A DNA stretch of 64,000 nucleotides from Lagopus muta (taxonomy: Eukaryota; Chordata; Aves; Galliformes; Phasianidae): the NCBI RefSeq assembly GCF_023343835.1, contig NC_064438.1, positions 13,497,077 to 13,561,076 on the forward strand, in the 5' to 3' direction. The position numbers were made by a program, and so were the translations under genes. The notes beneath the pieces were generated by a model. That model had not been told where the DNA came from. It made no database searches and saw only the letters and a program-made list of their open reading frames with translations. Below are positions 51,491 through 60,843 of this stretch, in pieces (the stretch's first letter is position 1; every line of letters starts with the position of its first letter).

Positions 51491-52504
51491 TTAAGACTCT
51501 TCCTCCTCTCCTTCGTCATCTACTTTAGGTCGGAAATTTTTCCTATTTCTCTTCTTGCTGCAATGGAATCCAACTTTTTCTGCTAATGGCTCTTCACCCA
51601 CACCATGCTCACCTTCTGTATTCAGGTTTTCCACCATCAGGCATCCCTCCTCCTCCTCTGTTGCTTTTCTACCACCACCTAAGTGTCCCAGCTCTACCTT
51701 ATCCTCCTCCCTCAAGTCATCAGTCTTTCCTTTCAGATCTGTTTTGATGTGTTTCTTATCACCCTCTCCTGCCAACATTTTCTTTTCTAGTCCATCAACA
51801 CCCCTTTTTGCAGGTTTGGTGAATACAATCCTCCCAGCTCCACAGCTGGAAGGGTCCTGGTTGAAATATGGGGTGTAGCTATCTTGAGCAGCTGAGCTTT
51901 GTTCCTCTCCTCTTTTCTTCAAGCCCTCTAGAAATTCCATGGCCACTGCCCTGTTAGTCTTGTCACTAGACTCTGGCACCCCATCGAGGCTGTATTTGGT
52001 CCAGCGCTCTGGGTGTGCCACGTAGTCAGGCACTGCTGGAGACATTCTGGGAGCCTGCACTGGTCTGGTTGGCTTTCCAAGGCTTTCTGGTATCACATTA
52101 CTTGACATGGTAGTTGGAGGTAAGGGACGTTTAAATCTCCCATCAACAACATTATCTTCAGACATTGAGGGCACAGACAATTTGGCTGCCTCCTCCAAGC
52201 AATCAAAAATACTCTGGCTGCGGAGAGAGAATGTAGAACTCATGCCCTTCAGATGGAACGGCTGAACAGGAGATCTCTCGGTGTTGTCTGATGGGTCAGC
52301 AGCATCCCCTGATCTGTAATCCCCCTCATCTACAGATGGATCCTCAGGAGATATTGTATCAACTTCTGCTTCATCTGCTAACCCCAAATCATCAGAATCA
52401 GAATCGCTGAGCGACACTGTGTCAGAGGGCTGAGCCCTTTCGTAGTCTGCAGCACTGGCAGCCCCAGTGCCCAGGAAGGGTTTATCATCATCCTGGTCTC
52501 CCAT
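51491..52504 (-). CDS. TSSC4: TSSC4, U5 snRNP assembly factor
   Basis: A single-exon reading frame of 337 residues (human about 329). In mammals TSSC4 is a largely disordered nuclear protein that binds PRPF8 and helps U5 and tri-snRNP assembly and recycling. Conserved blocks are PSDTVSLSDSDSDDL near the N-terminus, VQPFHLKGMSSTFSLRSQSI followed by FDCLEEA, VPDYVAHPERWTKYSLD, YFNQDPSSCGAGRIVFTKP, VELGHLGG, and a C-terminal VGFHCSKKRNRKNFRPK followed by an acidic tail. The start is chosen because an in-frame TGA lies 84 bases upstream within the same exon and the ATG has A at -3 and G at +4. The gene converges with TRPM5 and is co-oriented with CD81, as in mammals. Confidence 0.96.
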   Translation of the reverse strand: MGDQDDDKPFLGTGAASAADYERAQPSDTVSLSDSDSDDLGLADEAEVDTISPEDPSVDEGDYRSGDAADPSDNTERSPVQPFHLKGMSSTFSLRSQSIFDCLEEAAKLSVPSMSEDNVVDGRFKRPLPPTTMSSNVIPESLGKPTRPVQAPRMSPAVPDYVAHPERWTKYSLDGVPESSDKTNRAVAMEFLEGLKKRGEEQSSAAQDSYTPYFNQDPSSCGAGRIVFTKPAKRGVDGLEKKMLAGEGDKKHIKTDLKGKTDDLREEDKVELGHLGGGRKATEEEEGCLMVENLNTEGEHGVGEEPLAEKVGFHCSKKRNRKNFRPKVDDEGEEEES

Positions 52505-52592
52505 CTTTGAGCTATCACTCCACTGAGGTCCTTGATGTAGGCCCAGGAATGGCTGTATGTATGGTTTTCCAAATGCCCGGCAACTTCAATGC
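52505..52592 (-). other. TSSC4: TSSC4 5' UTR part of the coding exon
   Basis: On the minus strand an acceptor tgtattgtag precedes base 52,592. The following 88 bases run into the start codon and contain a TGA in the TSSC4 frame at about 52,586-52,588, so they are untranslated in that frame. The first residues readable after that TGA are not conserved with mammalian TSSC4. Confidence 0.75.
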
Positions 52593-53159
52593 CTACAATA
52601 CAAAGAAGCATGAAAATTCAATTGCACAATGAGAATCAACATATGGCCATCACTCAAGGACAGGCCTGATAATTATTACTACAATATCAGAGTACATTAC
52701 CATGGAATGAATGCACGTTAATATTAAGGCCATCCACAAGCCCTGTATTCTTCATTACAAGAATACAAAGTAATTATAAATTAGTAATGAATTTCATTAA
52801 AGGTATCAGCAAGACCGATTGCTAAACAATGAGCATAAGTTTTTTGAGCATAACTGTTCCACACATCTTCCAAGAACAGCAGTGATTCTCCAAAGTACAC
52901 TGTGCATTTATCATACCATATAAATCCATCAAAACACATCCTAATCCCTTACACTTTCTTTTGTCTATTACAGTTCTTTATTGCCAACTTATATCCAGCT
53001 GCAATCACGTTCTACCTATTAAAAAGGGCACTGCTGCTGATCAAGGAATGTGGCAGAACAGCCTCTAACATGTCAGGGCTACAGTTTTGCATTAGCTTTA
53101 AACTGACAAAGTACAAGGTCCACTCCTTCCTTGGCTTTAAGCTTTTATGTTATTACTAG

Positions 53160-53475
53160 ATTGTTGCGATCACATGATGAGCGAGCTTAAGAAATGAATT
53201 GAGCGGGATTGTGAAAACTAATTGCACATGCCATGCTTGTGTGAGCACACTGGGAACAAGGGGAGGGTGCAACCAAGGGTCAGCAAGAACTGGCCATTTG
53301 GTCAATCAAAAGATACAGTGACCCGAGTTTCAGTACAGGCTGAAACAACCTATCGCCTGCCTGAAGGCAGCCCTGCGGAACTGAGGTGGTTGATGATCAC
53401 CCCACCGCTTGCTGGGCAGTCAAAAATAGAGTTTGCAAACATACACCTCAGTTCAGCTCGCCAAAATGTGAATTA
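53160..53475. other. Unclassified CpG-bearing segment in the TSSC4 intron
   Basis: This stretch has visibly more CpG dinucleotides (gcgatc, gagcgg, cccgag, tatcgcc, tgcgga, accgc) than its AT-rich surroundings. It starts TGTTGCGATC and has no coding match I recognise. It could be an inserted element such as a solo LTR or a regulatory segment; neither is shown. Confidence 0.3.
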
Positions 53476-53579
53476 GGGAAAGAGTTCTCATTTACTATTA
53501 GATTAAATTAAACTACACAATTATAGGTTCTTCTGAAAAGCCGCAGTAAACAGACATGGGAAGTCTGCTGGTCACTCAC

Positions 53580-53652
53580 TTTCTCTTGAGACTGAGTCAG
53601 CTTCCCTTCCCGAGGGTCAGTTAAAGCCACCAAAGATCTCAGCACTTCCGCC
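53580..53652 (-). other. TSSC4: Probable TSSC4 upstream exon (73 nt, 5' UTR)
   Basis: On the minus strand the acceptor tgttttctag and the donor aaa|gtgagt bound 73 bases. The segment lies between the CpG-rich promoter and the coding exon, as a spliced 5' UTR exon would. One frame is open throughout (AEVLRSLVALTDPREG then KLTQSQEK). If spliced to the next exon that frame ends 13 bases before the TSSC4 ATG, so it could be part of an upstream ORF. Called from splice signals only. Confidence 0.55.
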
Positions 53653-54938
53653 CTAGAAAACAAGCATTTCCATCAAGATACTGGAAATGTAGTTTTAAAA
53701 TGAGTTTTGAAAATAATTCTTTCTCCCTGAGTCATCCAAAGCTACAGAGCTGAGTTCTAAATCTGACACAAACTCGAGCTCGCATAAAAAGTCTTCAGAT
53801 AATCCTGAATTATCTGAATCTATCTATTGGCAAAAGAACAGCACAGACCTACTAGGGCAGGCTCCATTACAGTTACTCAGTCTCCACGTTCACACCACCA
53901 AGCCTTATTCTGTACAACAGAAGAGAGGCTTTTAAAAAAACGAAGCTGTAATTTACACGTGCAGTAAACAATTAGTAAATGCAGTGTAGTTGTAAATGTA
54001 GTTAAGTGCAGCCAAGGAAATACTGTAGTAGTACTTATGCACTGCAGGTACTGCATGCCACTGGAAAAGAGACCCAGGATACCACAAAGATGTCTGTAAA
54101 GAAGGGTCATATGCACCACTGGGGACAGATCTGCATGAGGCATTAATACATGGAGAAACTTCTAAAGAACTGAACGGCCCGAATGCTGTGTTGTGAGCAG
54201 TCTGGCTGTATTTGACTAAGGAAACTGATGGTTCCTTTGAGACGTGGCTTTAGTGCAACCCCTACATGCAACATAATCATCTGAAGGTCCTGCATCTTTC
54301 TGTTTAGTTTTGTAACACATGAAAGAAACAAGTGCAACTCTAAGAGACACCAAGAAGCACAGCTGAGCAAGACAGCTGTTTCAGGCTATGAATGAGGACA
54401 CCTCTTTTCTAAGAACATTTATACAGAAAGAACATACGAACAGCATTGATACCAAACACGCAGATGCTGACAGCACACCAGACAGACTCACACGTTCGTT
54501 ACAGCAATGCGGGCACGGCACAGCGCAGACAGGCCCGTGTCCCTCTGGCTGGCACATTCTCCATCAGCCTCTCCCATCCTGGCCTCGCCCTCCTGCAGCT
54601 GTGAGGCAAACGCAGAGCTCCGTTACCCCAAACCTCGGCCGCGACCCCGTTCTCCTTGCAAAGACAGCACGACGGCACAGCCCACCGCCTTGCCCTGCAC
54701 CGCGGGCCCATCAATCGCACTCCTTGCCAGCTCAGGGCCCAGCTCCCCTCCCCGCACCGGGATCTTCCTGGATCTCCTCCGTACCCCGAAGCCGCGCAGG
54801 CCCGGCGCCCGCTCACAGCGCTACCCGCCTTTCCCGCCTGTCGCTCTCCTCACGGCCGCCGCGACGGCACCTGCCCGGGGAGCGCTGGGACACCGAGTTC
54901 CCACCGAGCGCCACGGCGCTGCAGCACGCGGCTCTGAG

Positions 54939-54957
54939 ACTACAATTCCCAGAAGGC
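54939..54957 (+). promoter_or_regulatory. ZNF143/THAP11-type motif 1
   Basis: ACTACAATTCCCAGAAGGC, close to the known consensus ACTACAATTCCCAGCATGC (SBS element). Confidence 0.85.
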
Positions 54958-55023
54958 AAAGCGGCGAGGACAGGAACAAGAAGCGGAAGTGCGCGCCAGC
55001 TCCTCTTCGCGTCACCTCGCTTT

Positions 55024-55042
55024 GCATCCTGGGAGTTGTAGT
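55024..55042 (-). promoter_or_regulatory. ZNF143/THAP11-type motif 2
   Basis: On the minus strand ACTACAACTCCCAGGATGC, an excellent match to the same consensus. It lies 85 bases from motif 1 and is in the opposite orientation. Confidence 0.88.
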
Positions 55043-55101
55043 TGCCCACGCTTTCCCTTTTGGGGTCCATTTTAAGAGCGGCGGCGCGGCGGCGCGGCGG
55101 A

Positions 55102-55120
55102 ACTACAGCTCCCAGGACGC
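55102..55120 (+). promoter_or_regulatory. ZNF143/THAP11-type motif 3
   Basis: ACTACAGCTCCCAGGACGC, 78 bases from motif 2, preceded by a GCGGC-rich stretch. Confidence 0.82.
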
Positions 55121-55589
55121 ACCGCTGCCCTCCTCCAGCCATTCGCCCGCCATTTTGCAGCCTGTGAAGCAGTGGGGGTGGCCCCGCCTCTCCCAAGCCG
55201 TGTGGAAAAAATGTGTCAGGCGCTGGTTTTTTCCTGATCGCTTGGGCTTGGCGGCAGTGAGCACTTCAGAGGAAGCGTGGAGTTTTTTTATTTGCTGTAC
55301 TTTATAACCAGAAAGCCTCCAGTCACTGGAGTGTGAGACAAGTGTCCAGCCAAAAGCAAGTTTCCATCCTTTGTCCCAGAAGAACATTTTTTGTGTGTAT
55401 GTCAAGATGTGGAATTCTGTCGGAACATGTTTTATTGGTGTTGGCCAAAGCTGCCTGGTTCTTTTCCCCATTTGTTCAGCTAAAAGCTTAAAGTGTTGCA
55501 GTGGAAATGCACATCCCAAGCCGGCTTTCCCCTCAGTCCGTCTGCCCTCCCATGGGGTGCTGTGGCCTGCAGCGCTCAGCCACACCGGG

Positions 55590-55915
55590 TCTCCAGGCCA
55601 GTGCTCACACGCACTGTTTGCACTCCATAAATGTTCACAAGCATTGATAAATGTCAGTTAGTGCTTTTCTTTTTGCTTTTTGTTTTGTTTTTGTGCAGGG
55701 AGGAATTTAGCGACACATCTTTGCTTCATCTGCACTTCCGTGTCAGACGCCATTTCGTCAGACTGCCCCTCTGCTGCCATGTGTCACATGCCAACAACGT
55801 GTAATGAGATACTGGTGGGAAGGTTCAACCTCTGCTGCTGTACCACCACCATTCACCCCTGACATCGTGGGCCAATGTAATAAAACAGGAGGCATTACTT
55901 TTGGAGCAACCCTTG
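55590..55915 (-). mobile_element. Truncated mariner element, Galluhop-like
   Basis: Read on the minus strand, it starts with a terminal sequence GCTCCAAAAGTAATGCCTCC. At 55,753 downward comes a decayed transposase start, MASDTEVQMKQRC, then further pieces of the same region (cactaactgacatttatcaa, 'aacatttatggag', 'gtgtgagcac'). The order matches the chicken mariner family as I remember it. The reading frame is broken by an A-rich patch near 55,660-55,700 and most of the element is missing, so it is a dead fragment. It sits beside a TA tract, consistent with mariner's TA target. Confidence 0.75.
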
Positions 55916-55950
55916 TTAATATATATATATATATAGTAAATATATATAAA
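55916..55950. repeat. TA microsatellite next to the mariner end
   Basis: 'taatatatatatatatatag' and a second short TA block. It may have grown from the TA target duplication. Confidence 0.85.
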
Positions 55951-55959
55951 TAACAAAAC

Positions 55960-56210
55960 TTATTATTAAAACATCAAAGAGAGCAACAAAACATGAAACT
56001 AGTGGGATGCTTGACCTTGCTTTTGTGAAACTGATGCGGCAGTGTAGTTCAGTGGGAGCAGTTCCAATTCTTAGCGAGTTCTCAAGGTGTTTGTCAGAGA
56101 TTTTTTATGAACGTTTACTGCACGTCATCCTTGAAAATAGTTGTTCACAAATGTATGTGCTGACAAAAAACAATGACATCTGTAAGGTGTGATTGTGAAG
56201 CATGGAATAT
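55960..56210 (+). repeat. Possible old interspersed repeat, unclassified
   Basis: The segment around 'ttctcaaggtgtttgtcaga' and 'gttcacaaatgtatgtgctg' looks like decayed repeat sequence next to the mariner fragment, with a 61-codon frame of no known domain. I cannot name the family. Confidence 0.35.
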
Positions 56211-59200
56211 CTTTCTAATAATGCAGCCCTATCTCGTCTGGTGTCCATGGCACCTTCACACACACACAGCCATGCCATCCACACCCTGTTGCACCCCTTG
56301 CAGATGCATGTGCCACAGGTGAGGCTGCACTGCTCGTGAGAAGGTCACACTGAGTCCCTTCAAGAGGGGCCTCACCACAAGACATCCCTCACATAAGCTA
56401 TTTCATTTGCATTGTCAGTTTTTTAAATATCTCCTGCCTTCTGGAGCGTTGCTAACTGCAGTAATTTATGAGATGAGGGCTGCCTCTCGGAACACGTTTG
56501 GCAGCAGCACCAAAGTTAGCATAAAATGTCTTTCGTCTGGCTGGAGCCATGCTGGAGTTCTAAAACAGCGGCTCTAGAGATGTCTCCCCATTTGGTGACC
56601 CTTTCCTTAAATGTATACACATACATAGCGCAGGCACAGTCAGATGGGTTCCTGGCTGGAGGGAAGAGAGAAGAAAGCAGAGCCTTCTGGCATGTGAGCA
56701 GGAACAGAAGTGAGGAGGGCAGTCACAGGCAAAGGCAAGCGTTGGGCAGGCGAGACACAGGCTGGCTGAGGGCTGGGCCTGCTGCATAACCCTGTCTGGG
56801 CGTACCAGCAGCAGGCAGGGAAACGATGTGTAGTAAGCACTGTCATGCCCTATTTTTGTAAGGGTGGAGACACGCAGCATAAGCCATGGATGTGGGTTTG
56901 TTGTTTTTTTTGCCAGGATGCAGTTGATGGCCCAGGTTACTACAACAGCTGTCTGTACCCTTTTTCTTCTTTCCTATCGTTGTGCAGAAGATGAGTCTCA
57001 CACACTGCAGAGAACTGGGAATGAGCTGTTCTTTTCTCTGCTGACTGAAGACAAGACAGTTCACGATGGTGAATGTGCTGCTGTGTTGGGATTTTTGCTA
57101 TTGCTTGGTGACAGCTGAAATAAAAATAATGAGTCAGATCCTAAAGACGAACAGATGGTAAAGCATTTCCCCTAGCCAGCGTGAACTAAGATGGCTTGAA
57201 GAGGGGTGTGGGGCTGGACATGACTCTGTGTGCCATCACAGGAGATCTTCTAAGCAAGTACACTGTGCCTGGAGCAGGCTCAGCTCTTCCACAGGTCCTA
57301 TGCCTCTGCGGGAAGCAGTGCGTCTCCACTCAGCCCTGCTGTTGGGAGCCCGTGTTCCTTTCTTGCACTTAAATCCGCTGTTGGCCCCTATCCGGTGACT
57401 GTTTCCGCTGCTCAATTGGCAGGCTCCAGCCCAGCCCATGCTCTGGAGGCTTCTGCGCTCAGAGCCTGGCTGGAAGAGTCTGCCTGCCCTTCTCTTCATG
57501 GCATAGCAAACTGGCAGCAGCCACTGTGATACTGAAGACCAAGCAGGGCAATCCAATGCATTTTCTCCATCTCATGCACCCAGAACAACTGTGGACATGA
57601 GTGTGGTATGGCCATGCTCAGCTTGATGCCAGAGTTCATGAGGGGAAGTGGAGAAGGAAAGGAGCATTTTCCTGTAGGTAAAAATCACAAGCACAGCAAT
57701 GCACAGCATGTCCTCCTCTGCTGGAAGACTGCAGTTGCACCGAGCCAGAATGAGTAAAGGCTGGGGGAAATAATCACCTGACCTCTCCTATTTACAAGAA
57801 GGAAAGCCTATAAATATCCTGGAAACCCTGTGGGACGTTTCCAGGATTTGGTGCTTGACACTGCCTTTCTCCTACATCAGTTTTTGCTTACCTGTTTTAC
57901 TTTTGTGCTTTCTTATTGGCCCTGGCTCTCATGCAAGCAGATTTGATTTATTCCAGTGCTGTTTACTCACATTGGAGTTTTTTCCTTGCTAAGTGAGCTA
58001 TGTAAAATTAACTCATGTGGAGGCAATATTCTTAATGAGGACAGGTATCAACCTGACTACCTGACTCTTCCCAATAACAAAGTTACTCCCAACCTATAGG
58101 GAGAACCTGCAATTGTTTTCTGTTAGGGACATTTTGTATGTAAGAGAGAATTTGCCTGGCCTTGCACCATCACATTTTGGGTGCTCACCAAAGCTCTGTT
58201 TGAACATGAGGCAATTCCTTAGCAAAACAGGGCCAAGAAACACTTAGAAAGAAAGGAAAATGAAAGAAAAAAAAAAGTGATTAAATTGTAATAAGAAACG
58301 TTACTTGCAACCACCAGACAAAAGGGGTTCATGGAATCCCTGCAGAGAAATGCAGGAAGTCCACCTTCCCATGCCTAGCTGCTGCAGTTAAATACCCACT
58401 GTAATGTATCTGCATGTGGGAAGATGTGGGCTTTCCAGCATTTTTAGCAGCTGAGTGGTGTTTTCTTTCTTCTCCAGCTCCCTGGGCTCCGAAATGGAAG
58501 CAGCGGGCTGCCTGCATCAGGCAAGCTGCTAGAGGTCAGTTGAAATGTTTACACCACCGGAGTGCATCTTTGTGTATCTACCTCCTGCTGAGCTCCCGCC
58601 CTGTGCAGGACAGCGTGATGATCCCCAGGCTGAAACTGAGGAATGGTCAGGCAGACATCACAGAAATTAACACTGCACTCTTAACTTCTGTTTGGTGCAT
58701 ACGGGATGAGGGGATTCTAGCCTGTGTCTATCGCTTAATCGAGCACTTGGCATGCAGTTAATTATGTTTGCCTTTCCCCTTCAGCACCCACTAACGCCCA
58801 GCAAAGGCCGCGGCGGCTCAGATCAGGAATTTGAGTGCAGCAACTGAGACATCCTTCATCTCTGAGCCAGGCAAGTGGAGCTGGCAGCTGGAGGAGAGGG
58901 AGGGAGAGTGCCTTCCCCTGCAGCAACCGCTGCTGTAAACAGCTCTATGGGAGAGCTGCCTGCTCCCAACACCCCATGGGACTACAGCACAATGTAGTTA
59001 GAGCTCAGACAACATCTAAACACAGAATGGACATCAGCAATTTATACCTTTGCTGCTAGTCCCAGCCCTCTTAGTAGGAAGCAATTAGACACATTTCTAC
59101 TGGTAACACAAACAGCCCAGAATAGGCTTAGGAAATAGAGCTGCCCAAAGCAAAAAATACCTCCAAAACTTCTCATTAGAAATGCTCTAGAGAGTTGTTT

Positions 59201-60840
59201 TAAAAACAGTTGGTGGGGGCAGAGGATGAACGAAAAGGATTCTGCTGGGTAAAGCCTAAATTAGTATAGAATTGCTTGACCAAAAAAAAAAAAAAAAAAA
59301 AAACCCAAAAAAATTCCAAAACATGATTTTCAAGTTAATATTCCTAGGAATCAGGAGTCTCCAGTAACACCTCCAGTGAGTTGGCCCTTCCTTTCTAAGT
59401 CCTTCAACCCTCTGGATAAGAAACTTTTTCTCAAAAAAAGGCCAAGCTGTGGCTGCTGGTGTAATCTGAGAAGGACAGGGCTGCAGGCTTTCCACCCACC
59501 CTTCCCCGCACAGTGGTTTATCCATGCTGCTCACATGCTCCTACGCAGCAGGACCGCTGTTCTCTGAGAACAACCAGCTCCTTCCCTGAACAACACCTTA
59601 AAAGGGCCTGGTTTGCCCATTTCTCTCTTAGCATCTCAGCTCAAGCATCACATACAACTGATCTGCTTCAAGCACGTGTTAATGCTTAGACCTGAAGTGC
59701 CAACAGGGCACAGCATTCAGCTGGGCAAGCTTTAGGATCCCAGCTATGTTTCCAGGCTTGAGTCCCAAGGCATACAGCCCAGATGCCAGATATGTGCTGT
59801 GCTTTGCCAGTTTGTTTCCACTATCGCCTCTCTCCCTGTTTAACACCAGCTCAAGGCTGACAGCAATTCACATCAGTGTAACATTAGCTCTAAAAAGGCA
59901 GGCATAATTTCATCCCCATGTGGAGCAGCACCACAGTTCAAATGTTCTATGGCACAAAGCAAACAGCATCACACTCACGGGAAACCACCTGGAAGGTCAG
60001 CTAAGGACTGCACTCCCTGCAGCCCGAGTCCTGCTTTGAAGCGAGAACAAGACAACCCTGTTTCCTTGGAAGACGTGGCAGAAATTGGTACGCAATGGAA
60101 AGAAACAAGATCTGACAACACATCATCAAAAATCCACTAACGAGGGAGTGGTTTGCTTTGTTTCTTTTTTAATTGTTTTTAAATATCACTTCTTTTTCTT
60201 TCTTTCTTTCCAGAAGTCATTATGTCCGACTCCATTAACATTCAGGTAAACAAGTGAAAGAACAACAGATGGGCACGATCTCATAGCACAGGCGCAGCCG
60301 CTGCAAGCAGGGCTCTCTGTCCCTCTCTGCACCAGCACAGGCGATGGCTGCAGGACAGCTGTGCTTCAAATGCAGCAAGGAGTCCAAGCCAGGACAAGAC
60401 AGAAAGGTGGTTGCTGGATCGCATGCTTGACCTCCTCCCTCGCTGCTCCTCTGATGGCACAGAGCAGCAGGCTGTGGGAGCTGCAGGGACTCTACCAGAC
60501 CATCCGTACAAACAGCCCCAAGATGGAAGGCAGCAGAGGGCTTTGGGGCCTATTTCCCTATTTCAGGTCACTTTAGAAGCCCCTTAGGCATGCATACCAT
60601 TGCCACCACAACCCCAACCCTGAATTTCAAGTCACACATTCTGCAATACACATTAGCTCCCCCGGAGCTGCAACCCCATTCACTCTTCAGCTCCATTCCA
60701 ACCACATCCCCAGCCTGCCGCCCCCTCCCTGAGGCTGCTAAAGCCCACGCTGCTGAAGCCTGGTTCACAAAGCATCCTGGTGTTAAGGTTAACTGGTTGT
60801 AAAATTGCAGCGGTTCATCACACTATGCACACTATGAGAA
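56211..60840. other. Interval between TSSC4 promoter and CD81 3' UTR
   Basis: About 4.6 kb without a recognised exon. It is GC-richer than the TRPM5 side. Visible features are a short CA repeat near 56,258, a small CpG cluster near 58,800-58,815 and a 22-base A-run at 59,282-59,303. Open frames are all short and without domains. In mammals CD81 and TSSC4 are also adjacent with no gene between them. Confidence 0.5.
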
Positions 60841-60843
60841 ATG

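Larger units (their letters stand above)
54480..55260. promoter_or_regulatory. TSSC4: CpG-rich promoter region of TSSC4
   Basis: An abrupt rise in G+C and CpG, with clustered motifs: three ZNF143/THAP11-type sites, an ETS-type CGGAAGT at 54,984-54,990 and a YY1-like GCCATTTTG at 55,149-55,157. No TATA box is seen. This fits a housekeeping promoter for TSSC4 on the minus strand. Such islands are often bidirectional, but no plus-strand gene is recognisable downstream. Long open frames here reflect GC content rather than coding. Confidence 0.85.

Noticed and set aside
54388-55307. Open frames of 217 and 266 codons on the plus strand over the CpG-rich region
   Set aside because: They lie in GC-rich promoter DNA where stops are rare, show no domain or biased codon pattern, and overlap other open frames on both strands.
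55103-55585. 160-codon minus-strand frame
   Set aside because: Runs through promoter DNA and beyond with no recognisable protein match; no splice or conservation support.
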